The position numbers were made by a program, and so were the translations under genes. The notes beneath the pieces were generated by a model. The model did not search any database. It saw nothing but the letters and a program-made list of their open reading frames with translations, and had not been told where the DNA came from. A stretch of 64,000 nucleotides of DNA from Micromonospora sp. CB01531. GTDB lineage: Bacteria; Actinomycetota; Actinomycetes; Mycobacteriales; Micromonosporaceae. Of the stretch, positions 26,301 to 33,653 are shown one piece after another; position 1 is the first letter of the stretch; each line of letters starts with the position of its first letter. The stretch lies in the NCBI RefSeq assembly GCF_001905095.1, contig NZ_LWLS01000074.1:1-64000 (forward strand), written 5' to 3'.

Positions 26301-28762
26301 GACCGGACCTCCCCGCGACCCGCGCGAGGCGGTGGCAGGACCTCCGCGAGGTGGCGGACGTCCGCGACCAGGCCGGGCAGGTCAAACAGGTACGCCCCGT
26401 GCACGCCCTCCTTGCACGCCTTGTACGCGCCGACGGCCCGGGACCCGTGCCGGCGGCTCAGATACCCGAGCACGTCGGCGCCCCGGTCGGCGTCGTCGAA
26501 CAGCGCCAACGCGAGCGTCGTGGTCAGCCGCCGGGACGCGGCCACGACGGCGGCCTCGATGTCGTCGTGCGGCACACCCCGGGCCACCCGCCGCCACCAC
26601 ACGATCCGGTGGCAGGCCGCCTCGATCGCCGAGCGGCACAGCTCCGCCACCACCGGCCCACGCACCTCGGCGGCGATCTCCTCATTGCGAGCCAGGGCGT
26701 ACGCGTCGTCCAGGTAGCGGCGCAACGGGTCGGACCCGGGACGCAGGGTCACCACGGACCGCTCGGCGCGGGTCACCTCGACGATGCGGGACTGACCCAG
26801 ATCGAGCCGGCCGAGGGCATCGGGCAACCGGGTGTCGTGGGTGAACACGATCACCTGCCGCTGCTCGGCCAGCTCGGCGAGCACCCGCGCCAGCCCGTCC
26901 ACCTTGGCCGGATCCATGCTCTGCACCGGGTCGTCGACCACGATGAACCTGAACGGGCTCTCCGCCGCGCAGCCGCGCGGCAGGAACGTCGCCAGCCCCA
27001 GGGCGTGCATCTCACCCTGGCTCATCACCCCGAGCGCGGTGCCGTTGTCGGCGCCGTCCACGCTGACCGGGATCACCACCCGCCGCCGGGTGTTCGTACC
27101 CTCCAGGGTCATCGCGCCCAGCTCGACGTTGCTCTCCTGCCGCAGATGCCCCCAGATCCGCTGCGAGTGCTCCGCGAAGGGCGCCACCCGCTGGTTACGC
27201 AGCTCCGCCCCGGTCGCCTTCAGCCACGCCCGTGCGGCCTTCACCCGGGCGAGGGCGGATTCCCGCTCCGGCAGCGCCCCGGCTGCCGCAATCCAGGAGC
27301 GCAACTCACCCGCCGCGGCCTGCCAGCCGGTGTCGCGCTGCCGGAGCAGGCCCTCCGCGTACGCCTGCGCGGCCTTCGCCGCCGTGAGCAGTGCCGGGTA
27401 CCGGGCGGTCAGGTGGTCGGCGAGGTCCTCCGGCCCGCCCGGCGCCAACCGCAGCGCCGCCACGGCCGCCCGCAGCTCACCGACTGGGACTCCGGCGGGG
27501 TCGCCGTCGGGCACGTCGAGGTCGTCGATCAGGTAGTGCGCCCGCTGCAGCATGACGGTCAGCCGCGCGGCGGCCGCCTGGGCGGCGAGGGTGCGGTCGC
27601 GCAGCTCCGCCAGCGACGCGTTGGCGCTGGCCCGCCAGTCGCCGTCGAGGCGACCGGTCGCGCAGACCGGGCACGGCCCGTCACCCCGGTCGTCGTGGTG
27701 CTTGAGGGCCAGCCGGAGCAGCTCGGCGCTGCGCAGCGACGCCCGCGACCGGCCGCCGTCGTGCCAGCGCGCCTCGGCGGCCGCCTCCCACAGCTCCCCG
27801 GCGAGCCGGGTCACCTCGTCGGCATCGGGCAGCTGCATCGCCACCAGCTGCCGGCACAGCAGCACCGCCTCGTCCGCGGTCGCCTCATCCGGCTCGTCGA
27901 GGATCGCCGCCAGCGCCGCCAGGTCGGGGCGCGTCACGAGCAGTGCCGCCGCCCGGCGCGCCCGCTCGTCGGGTACCTCGGCCAGGGCGGCGGCGAGGGT
28001 GGCGCGCTGTGCGCGTACCTCCTTGATGGCGGCGTCAAGGGGGCGCGCGGCGGTCATCAGCCGGCGGTCGGCGTCGGTGATCGCCTCCAGGCCGAGGATC
28101 GCGGAGATCGCGTCGAAGAGCTGGCTCTGCGTGCCGGCGGTGAGCCGGCCCAGCTCGGCGGCGGTGAGGAACGGCCGGTACAGCTCCAGCGGCCGGGTCA
28201 ACCCCAGCTCGGCGAGATCCTTGTGGCTGCCGTGCCCGCTGGTGACGCTCACCTCGGCTTCGCCCAGCTCAGCTTCGGACGGCCATTCGCGGACCACGCG
28301 GGTGGGCGTGGCGACCCCGTCGACTCGCAGGTCGACGGCGATTCGGCACGGGTCGCCGGCGTGCAGGTTCCGCCACCCGGTCCGCCACACGCTGTTGCGG
28401 TCGGCCCAGCGGGCACTGTCGCCGGTCAGGGCTAGCTCCACCGCCTCAGCGAAGCTGGACTTGCCGGAGCCGTTGCGGCCGACCACCACGGTCAGCCCAG
28501 GGCCGGGCTCGATCGCCAGGGTGCGCTCCGGGCCGACGCCGCGGAAACCGGCGACGGTGACCGACGAGAGCCAGATCCGCTCCCGCGACTCGTCCGCTGC
28601 CGTGCGCTGCGGTGCGAGGGTGGTCGGCTCGCCGGCGAGCGCGGCGGCCAGGTCGGTCTCGCCGCTGAGCGCGGCGAGGACCACCTCGGCGGTGTCATCA
28701 GGTACGTGATCGGCGGCGAGCCGGTCGAAGATCAGCTCGACCAGGGGCTCGGTGCGGTTCAT
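26297..28762 (-). CDS. Rad50/RecF-like AAA ATPase with CPVC hook
   Basis: I start at ATG 28762 (M-N-R-T-E-P-L), which has GGAGG eight bases upstream; the open frame extends 105 low-complexity codons further but they do not look coding. 821 residues: Walker A G95-R-N-G-S-G-K-S102, coiled-coil arms broken by C-P-V-C (364-367) resembling a zinc hook, ABC signature S-Q-G-E (581-584), Walker B F-I-V-V-D-D-P with Asp in place of the usual Glu, and H-loop T-H-D near 641. A helical C-terminal extension of about 130 residues follows the ATPase head. DNA-repair SMC relatives and several defence ATPases (PARIS, Septu-like, OLD) share the core; the coupling to a membrane protein argues for defence or signalling rather than housekeeping repair. 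Confidence 0.78.
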   Translation of the reverse strand: MNRTEPLVELIFDRLAADHVPDDTAEVVLAALSGETDLAAALAGEPTTLAPQRTAADESRERIWLSSVTVAGFRGVGPERTLAIEPGPGLTVVVGRNGSGKSSFAEAVELALTGDSARWADRNSVWRTGWRNLHAGDPCRIAVDLRVDGVATPTRVVREWPSEAELGEAEVSVTSGHGSHKDLAELGLTRPLELYRPFLTAAELGRLTAGTQSQLFDAISAILGLEAITDADRRLMTAARPLDAAIKEVRAQRATLAAALAEVPDERARRAAALLVTRPDLAALAAILDEPDEATADEAVLLCRQLVAMQLPDADEVTRLAGELWEAAAEARWHDGGRSRASLRSAELLRLALKHHDDRGDGPCPVCATGRLDGDWRASANASLAELRDRTLAAQAAAARLTVMLQRAHYLIDDLDVPDGDPAGVPVGELRAAVAALRLAPGGPEDLADHLTARYPALLTAAKAAQAYAEGLLRQRDTGWQAAAGELRSWIAAAGALPERESALARVKAARAWLKATGAELRNQRVAPFAEHSQRIWGHLRQESNVELGAMTLEGTNTRRRVVIPVSVDGADNGTALGVMSQGEMHALGLATFLPRGCAAESPFRFIVVDDPVQSMDPAKVDGLARVLAELAEQRQVIVFTHDTRLPDALGRLDLGQSRIVEVTRAERSVVTLRPGSDPLRRYLDDAYALARNEEIAAEVRGPVVAELCRSAIEAACHRIVWWRRVARGVPHDDIEAAVVAASRRLTTTLALALFDDADRGADVLGYLSRRHGSRAVGAYKACKEGVHGAYLFDLPGLVADVRHLAEVLPPPRAGRGEVRS

Positions 28763-28880
28763 CAGGACCTCCGCTGATGCGGCTGGGGGAGGGCGTGCGG
28801 TGCCGGCGGCTCCGGCTCGGACCGGGCCGCTGGCATGTGTGGTGCTGCGGGGATGCTGTGGAGCTGATGTCATAGATGGA

Positions 28881-29813
28881 TCAGGCGGGCGTGATGGTCC
28901 AGTAGCCGTCGGCAGTGACCTGGACGAGCGCGGGCGCCGACAGCGGACGGACGCCGGAGTAGCCACCGATCTCGTTGACCAGCAGCCCGCCCTCGCCCGT
29001 GTCGATCGAGTAGGCGTAGACGACGAAGTTGGAATCGCCCCGACGGTGGGTGATTTTGGCGGCGGTGGCGTCGCCACCCAGCACCAGCACGTCGTCGCCC
29101 TTACCGGAAGCCTTGCCGGTCGGGAACTTGGTGGCCATCTGGGCGATGGTCCCGATCGTCAGCGTCCAGGATCCGCTCGCCTCGATCTCGAACTGGGTGG
29201 TCAGCGAGCCGTCCTCCAGGTTGATCCACCGCTTGCCGGTGTACGAGCCGATCTCGTTGACCAGCAGGCCGTCGCCGTCACTCTTCAGCACCGTGTTGCT
29301 CGTGCACTTGCAGGTGAACTTCACGACCGACAGGTCGCTCAGTTCGCCGACCCGCACCAGGTCGTCACCGCGTCCCTTGATCACCTTCGGCTTCGGCGTC
29401 GGAGGAGCGGTGGTGGGCGCCGGTTCCGTGGTGGCAGGGGCCGCCGACGTGGGCGCAGCCGTGGTCGGCGCGGCTGTCGTCGGCGCCGTGGTGGTGGGGG
29501 CGGTGCTGCTCGGGCTGGCCGACGTGGCGGCGATGGACTGCGGCTCAGCGCCATCGTTTCCGTTGATGGCGTTGATGGCGGCGCCGCCGCAGCAGAGCGC
29601 AACGACAAGGGCGATACCACCAACGGCCCACGCGCGAGCGTTGGACCGCTTCGCGGGAGCGGCCGGGATGGGCTGGCTGAAGAGGGTGGCGTCCTGGGGT
29701 TGAGGGGCGGGCGGAGGGCCGGCGGCGGAGAGCGGGGGCGGCGCCGGTTGCGGCGGGCCACCGGCCTGGTTGGCGGGCTGGTCAGGCGGCATCGGGCTGG
29801 TGGGGTCAGTCAC
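28881..29813 (-). CDS. membrane-anchored secreted-domain protein
   Basis: 310 residues, GTG start. The first 55 residues are proline-rich, followed by one membrane segment (W-A-V-G-G-I-A-L-V-V-A-L-C-C-G-G, about 62-78), an Ala/Thr/Pro low-complexity linker, then two similar beta-rich units. Each contains G-D-D-L/V-x-V, a G-x-x-L-L-V-N-E-I-G-x-Y/G motif with S-G (L-L-V-N-E-I-G-S-Y-T-G and L-L-V-N-E-I-G-G-Y-S-G) and a W-T-x-T-I/P end, so the extracellular domain is a tandem repeat. I recognise it only as an actinobacterial hypothetical. It lies 118 bases upstream of the ATPase on the same strand. Confidence 0.6.
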   Translation of the reverse strand: MTDPTSPMPPDQPANQAGGPPQPAPPPLSAAGPPPAPQPQDATLFSQPIPAAPAKRSNARAWAVGGIALVVALCCGGAAINAINGNDGAEPQSIAATSASPSSTAPTTTAPTTAAPTTAAPTSAAPATTEPAPTTAPPTPKPKVIKGRGDDLVRVGELSDLSVVKFTCKCTSNTVLKSDGDGLLVNEIGSYTGKRWINLEDGSLTTQFEIEASGSWTLTIGTIAQMATKFPTGKASGKGDDVLVLGGDATAAKITHRRGDSNFVVYAYSIDTGEGGLLVNEIGGYSGVRPLSAPALVQVTADGYWTITPA

Positions 29814-29892
29814 GACCGTCTCCTCTGTGAACGGGAATCGGGGACGGGAAGGCTGGGGCGGGCGGTTGCGCCCGCCCCGGCGCCTCGGTTGA

Positions 29893-30423
29893 TCAGGTGA
29901 GGGAGACCGTCACGCCGCCGGAGAACGGCGAGTCGTGCAGCTCGAGCTTGGCGAGCTTGACGTTCTTCGGGATGTCGAAGACGACGACGCCGGTGACCTG
30001 GTTGCCGGGGTTGATGTCGTTGAGGAACGTCTCGGCGTTCTTGTTGGCGTAGATCGCGGCGCCGCCATCGGCCGAGTACTCGGTGCCGTCCGCGGCGTAC
30101 GCCTTCTGGCTGCTGCCGTCGAACATCTGCGACTCCTTGCCGATGTTCTTCACGTTGATCGTGACCAGGCAGAACTGGCCCTGCGCCTTCGTGCCGACCA
30201 GGTCGGTGCCGATCTTGGCGACGCCGCACTTCGACGACTTGACGGTGAACTCGAACTTCCCGTCCCGGGCCGGCTGGCCGATCTTCGCGGTCTTCGGCTT
30301 GTCGTCGCCCTTGCCGGCGCCGGCGTCGGCCTTGCTGCCGGTGCCCTCGTCGGTGCTGCCGGCGCCGCAGCCCAGCGCGACGAGGCCGGTAGCGATCAGA
30401 GCGAGGGTCGTGGTCTTGCGCAT
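29893..30423 (-). CDS. DUF4352-like lipoprotein
   Basis: 176 residues with a signal peptide (M-R-K-T-T-T-L-A-L-I-A-T-G-L-V) and a lipobox V-A-L-G-C19, so an anchored lipoprotein. After a Gly/Asp/Lys linker comes an immunoglobulin-like domain typical of DUF4352: the K-F-E-F-T-V strand, Q-F-C-L-V-T-I-N-V-K-N-I-G and V-V-V-F-D-I-P-K-N-V. The start ATG has AGGAGG upstream. This domain occurs in many Gram-positive envelope proteins, with no known enzymatic role. It is first of the minus-strand run that leads to the ATPase operon and diverges from the methylase operon. Confidence 0.72.
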   Translation of the reverse strand: MRKTTTLALIATGLVALGCGAGSTDEGTGSKADAGAGKGDDKPKTAKIGQPARDGKFEFTVKSSKCGVAKIGTDLVGTKAQGQFCLVTINVKNIGKESQMFDGSSQKAYAADGTEYSADGGAAIYANKNAETFLNDINPGNQVTGVVVFDIPKNVKLAKLELHDSPFSGGVTVSLT

Positions 30424-30522
30424 CGTTTTCCTCCTGCTGTGAACGTTGCGGCGTCAATGAGAGCATCATCTGTGAACACTGTCAACGCACATGATGCTTG
30501 ACAGGTGTGACACACTCCGAAC
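30424..30522. promoter_or_regulatory. divergent promoter region with GTGAAC motifs
   Basis: The 99 bases between the lipoprotein and the first methylase hold GTGAAC at 30439 and 30472 and the decamer atgatgcttg at 30491. On the minus strand TTGACA and TCTCAT are separated by 17 bases, a plausible promoter for the lipoprotein gene. The segment gtgaac-n5-caac-n4-atgatgcttg recurs with a one-base difference in length upstream of the third kinase (55926), and tgtgaac-n-ctgt-n-aac recurs upstream of the second methylase (53649-53665, complement). This points to one shared operator. Confidence 0.5.
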
Positions 30523-32475
30523 GTGCAGGAGACCCCGACCATCACGGCGGCGGAGATCGCCCGGCTCGCCGGGGTCGGTCGCGCCGCGGTCAGCAACTGG
30601 CGCAAACGGCACGGCGACTTCCCCGCCCCGGTGGGCGGCACCCCGGCGAGCCCCGAGTTCGACCTCATCCAGGTCGAGCAGTGGCTCCGCGACCAGGGAA
30701 AACTGCCCGAACTTGCCACCGCCGACCGGCTCTGGCAGCGCCTCGCTGCCGCAAGCCAGTCACCGGCCGCCGGCCTGGCCGCCGTGGGCGCCCTGCTCCT
30801 GGCTCGGCAACGCGGCAAACGCCCCGACCGATCAGCAGGTCCGCAGCTCACGCCGCTGCTACCCGACATCGACGCGCTCGCCGGCGAACTCGGACCGCAG
30901 GGCGCCTTCGACGCGCTGTGGCAACGGTTCTCCGCCCCCGGACCCGGCCGACTCTTCGCCACCCCCGACGACCTGGCCGACCTCATGGTCGGGCTCGCCG
31001 GTGTCGGCGGCGGCTCCGTCCTCGACCCGGCCGCCGGTTCCGGCGCCGTCCTCCGCGCTGCCGCCCGCGCCGGCTGCACCTCGGCGCACGGGCAGGAGAT
31101 CGACGAGGACCTTGCCCGGCTCGCCGGACTGTGGCTGGCCCTGCGCGACGTTCAAGGGGAGCTGTCCACCGGCGACTCACTACGTGCGGACGCCTTCGCC
31201 GGACGCACCTTCGACGCCGTGGTCTGCAACCCGCCCTTCGGAGCCACCAACTGGGGCGACGAGGAACTCGGTCACGACCCACGCTGGATCGTCGGCACCA
31301 CTCCGCGCACCGAACCCGAACTGGCCTGGGCCCAGCACGCCCTCGCCCACCTGCGCGCCGGTGCCCACGCTGTCCTGTTGATGCCACCCACTGTCGCCAG
31401 CCGCCGCGCCGGCCGGCGCATCCGCGCCGAACTGCTCCGCCGCGGCGCCCTACGCGCCGTTATCGCACTCCCGCCCGGCGTGGCCGCGCCGCACGGCGTA
31501 CCCCTGCACCTGTGGGTCTTGCGACGGCCCGCGCCTGAGGCTCCGCCACCCGCGCGAACGTTGCTGATCGACGCCGCCGCCGGCGATGTCGCCACGAACT
31601 ACCCGCGGATCCTCGGCACGTGGCGGTCCTTTGCCGCCGCACCGGACGCCGACGTCGAGGAAGCCGGCTTCGCCCGGGCCGTCCCGGTGATCGAGCTGCT
31701 CGACGAAGAGGTCGACCTCACCCCCGCACGCCGCCAGCCCGCCATCGGGGGCGAGGCCACCGGAGAGCATCTGGTACGCACCCAAGAGCGCCTGGCCGCC
31801 ATCGTCGGCGACCTTCCGGCGATGATGCCGCAGGTCACGCCGGCGCCCGCCGAGCAGTCGTCCTCGCCGATCCTGACCGTCGCCGAACTCGCCAAAGTCG
31901 GCGCGTTGCAGCTGATCGGCCCGCTGCGCCCGACAACAGGCCGGCACACTGAAGACGAGCCGGAGACAACCGACGAAACCGCAGTGCTCACCGCCCGCGA
32001 CGTCGTGGAAGGAGCCGCTCCTTCCATAGGCAGAGTTGCGGGTCAACCCGTCCGGCTCGCCGAGGGTGACGTGGTGGTGCCGATACATGCCAGTCGACTC
32101 ACCGCCCGAGTCATCACCGACGAGAAAGCCCTCCTGGGCCCCAACCTATACCTCCTGCGGCCCAACCCTGCCGCGCTGGATTCGTGGTTTCTCGCCGGCC
32201 AGCTGCGCACCTCGGCGAACGAGAAGCAGACGTCGAGCCTGTCCGGGACATTGCGCTTCGACATCCGCAGAGCACAGGTCCGCCGGCTACCGCTGGACGA
32301 GCAGCGGATACACGGGGAGACGTTCCGGCGGCTGGACGCCTTTGAGTCGGCAATCCGACAGGTGGCGGAGCTCGGGGCGGAACTCGCCCAGCTGTCAACG
32401 GATGGACTGGCGCGAGGCGACCTCACGCCGGGCGCCCGGCGCCGAGACCAGCGCAAACCGCCGGACGGGCACTAG
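30523..32475 (+). CDS. HTH + HsdM + HsdS-like fused N6-adenine DNA methylase
   Basis: 650 residues from a GTG. Residues 8-45 are a helix-turn-helix (A-A-E-I-A-R-L-A-G-V-G-R-A-A-V-S-N-W). The methylase core has motif I D-P-A-A-G-S-G (about 169-175) and motif IV N-P-P-F-G (about 236). Residues 430-640 resemble a type I specificity subunit half: D-S-W-F-L-A-G-Q-L-R-T-S, G-T-L-R-F-D-I, and a C-terminal coiled coil. So one chain combines DNA binding, methyl transfer from SAM to adenine N6, and target recognition. The HTH may let it regulate its own promoter, whose motifs recur near a paralogue (51524-53602). First gene of the seven-gene run; no HsdR gene accompanies it. Confidence 0.82.
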   Translation: MQETPTITAAEIARLAGVGRAAVSNWRKRHGDFPAPVGGTPASPEFDLIQVEQWLRDQGKLPELATADRLWQRLAAASQSPAAGLAAVGALLLARQRGKRPDRSAGPQLTPLLPDIDALAGELGPQGAFDALWQRFSAPGPGRLFATPDDLADLMVGLAGVGGGSVLDPAAGSGAVLRAAARAGCTSAHGQEIDEDLARLAGLWLALRDVQGELSTGDSLRADAFAGRTFDAVVCNPPFGATNWGDEELGHDPRWIVGTTPRTEPELAWAQHALAHLRAGAHAVLLMPPTVASRRAGRRIRAELLRRGALRAVIALPPGVAAPHGVPLHLWVLRRPAPEAPPPARTLLIDAAAGDVATNYPRILGTWRSFAAAPDADVEEAGFARAVPVIELLDEEVDLTPARRQPAIGGEATGEHLVRTQERLAAIVGDLPAMMPQVTPAPAEQSSSPILTVAELAKVGALQLIGPLRPTTGRHTEDEPETTDETAVLTARDVVEGAAPSIGRVAGQPVRLAEGDVVVPIHASRLTARVITDEKALLGPNLYLLRPNPAALDSWFLAGQLRTSANEKQTSSLSGTLRFDIRRAQVRRLPLDEQRIHGETFRRLDAFESAIRQVAELGAELAQLSTDGLARGDLTPGARRRDQRKPPDGH

Positions 32476-32476
32476 C

Positions 32477-32508
32477 CGCATGATCGTCCAACGTTGTACG
32501 GTCATGCG
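32477..32508. promoter_or_regulatory. 30-base imperfect palindrome between methylase and kinase genes
   Basis: Directly after the methylase stop. The arms gcatgatcgtccaac (32478-32492) and gttgtacggtcatgc (32493-32507) match in 13 of 15 positions as inverted repeats with no loop, flanked by one more C/G pair. A spacerless palindrome is typical of a homodimeric repressor operator rather than of a terminator, and no T-run follows. It lies 67 bases before the kinase start. Confidence 0.6.
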
Positions 32509-32574
32509 TCCGCCAGGTGTGGGGCCGATACGGCGGGCAGCAACTTCAGACGGGTGTCATCGTGAGGGGGCGGG

Positions 32575-33639
32575 ATGACGCTGGGCACCATTGGTGGCTT
32601 CGAGTTGATCAAGCCACTCGGGTCGGGCGGTATGGGCGACGTGTTCTTCGCCGTCTCCCCGACCGCCGACCGGGTCGCACTCAAGGTGATCAAGCAGCAC
32701 CTCATCTCGGCGCCGACCGTCCGCGAACGGTTCGCCGCCGAGGTGGAAAACCTCAAGCTGGTCTTCGGCTCCCGGGTGGCCCGCTTCGAGGACGCCGACC
32801 CCTACGCCGACCCTGCCTGGCTCGCGGTGGAGTACGTGCCCGGTGCCACCCTGCGCCAGCACGTCGACGCCCGGGGAGCGATGCCACTACCGGTGGCGGC
32901 CATGACCGGCGCGATGCTCGCCGACGGGCTGGCCCGGGTGCACCAAGCCGGCCTCCTGCACCGCGACCTCAAGCCACAGAACATCATCCTCAGCCCGGAC
33001 GGACCGAAGCTCATCGACTTCGGCCTGGCGATCCTGATCGGACGAGACGAATACCTCACCCAGACGGGAGAAATGGTCGGCACGCCCGCCTACATGGCTC
33101 CCGAGCAGGTGCGCGGCGAGCGGGAGCTGACCGCGGCGGTGGACATCTACGGCCTCGCCGCGACCCTCGTCTTCGCCCTCACCGGGCACGGCCTCTACCC
33201 GTCGACGAACTCCTGGAACCTGCTCCTGCGCATCAGCGAGCCGACCGATCTGCCGGACCTGGCGGACGTGCCGGGCGAACTGATCGGACTGCTCGGCGCG
33301 ATGCTCGCCTACGACCCGAGTGCCCGGCCCGCACTCGACGACGTCCGCGCCCGCCTGCTCGCGGTAGCCACCGCGACCAGCGGCAAGAGCATCCTCGAGC
33401 TGCGGCACGAAGTCGCCGAGCTCACCTACGACGGCGGCACCGAGCTGGGCGTTCCGCCCGCCCTGCAGGATCCGAAGCAGGACCCGGAATCCGCCACGGT
33501 CGTCGAGGACGAGACCAGCCCAGAGCCGGATACCACCCCGACCAAGGCCGACCCGGAACGAGTCGCCGACCAGCGCGTCGACGTCAGCTGGCTGGTCGAC
33601 AAGATCCGCCGCCAGTACGCCCGCCGCTCGACCCTGTAG
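32575..33639 (+). CDS. Ser/Thr protein kinase (Pkn type)
   Basis: 354 residues. N-lobe G-S-G-G-M-G loop, V-A-L-K-V-I lysine, catalytic loop H-R-D-L-K-P-Q-N (near 129-136), D-F-G (near 149), G-T-P-A-Y-M-A-P-E-Q activation segment. After the kinase domain (about 270) comes an acidic Thr/Pro/Glu tail and a short basic C-terminus; there is no membrane segment, unlike receptor-type PknB proteins, so it acts in the cytoplasm. The SNF2 helicase gene starts 14 bases downstream. Kinases are characteristic of Pgl/BREX type 2 (PglW) and some other defence systems, where they are thought to switch activity; its substrate here is unknown but probably a neighbour's product. Confidence 0.88.
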   Translation: MTLGTIGGFELIKPLGSGGMGDVFFAVSPTADRVALKVIKQHLISAPTVRERFAAEVENLKLVFGSRVARFEDADPYADPAWLAVEYVPGATLRQHVDARGAMPLPVAAMTGAMLADGLARVHQAGLLHRDLKPQNIILSPDGPKLIDFGLAILIGRDEYLTQTGEMVGTPAYMAPEQVRGERELTAAVDIYGLAATLVFALTGHGLYPSTNSWNLLLRISEPTDLPDLADVPGELIGLLGAMLAYDPSARPALDDVRARLLAVATATSGKSILELRHEVAELTYDGGTELGVPPALQDPKQDPESATVVEDETSPEPDTTPTKADPERVADQRVDVSWLVDKIRRQYARRSTL

Positions 33640-33653
33640 GAAGGCTCCACCAG

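Noticed and set aside
26282..28435. 717-codon open frame on the plus strand
   Set aside because: Antisense to the Rad50-like ATPase; histidine/arginine/proline-rich shadow.
28763..29077. 105-codon N-terminal extension of the Rad50-like ATPase
   Set aside because: Low-complexity Ser/Thr/Pro/Arg sequence overlapping the upstream gene; a strong ribosome site precedes the internal ATG at 28762.
29400..29520. Repeated gtggtcggcgc-like units resembling a small tandem repeat or CRISPR
   Set aside because: They encode the Ala/Thr/Pro linker of the membrane-anchored protein; no regular spacers.
30523..32475. Complete type I restriction system
   Set aside because: The methylase and specificity parts are fused in one chain and no HsdR gene is nearby, so it is not a standard type I system.
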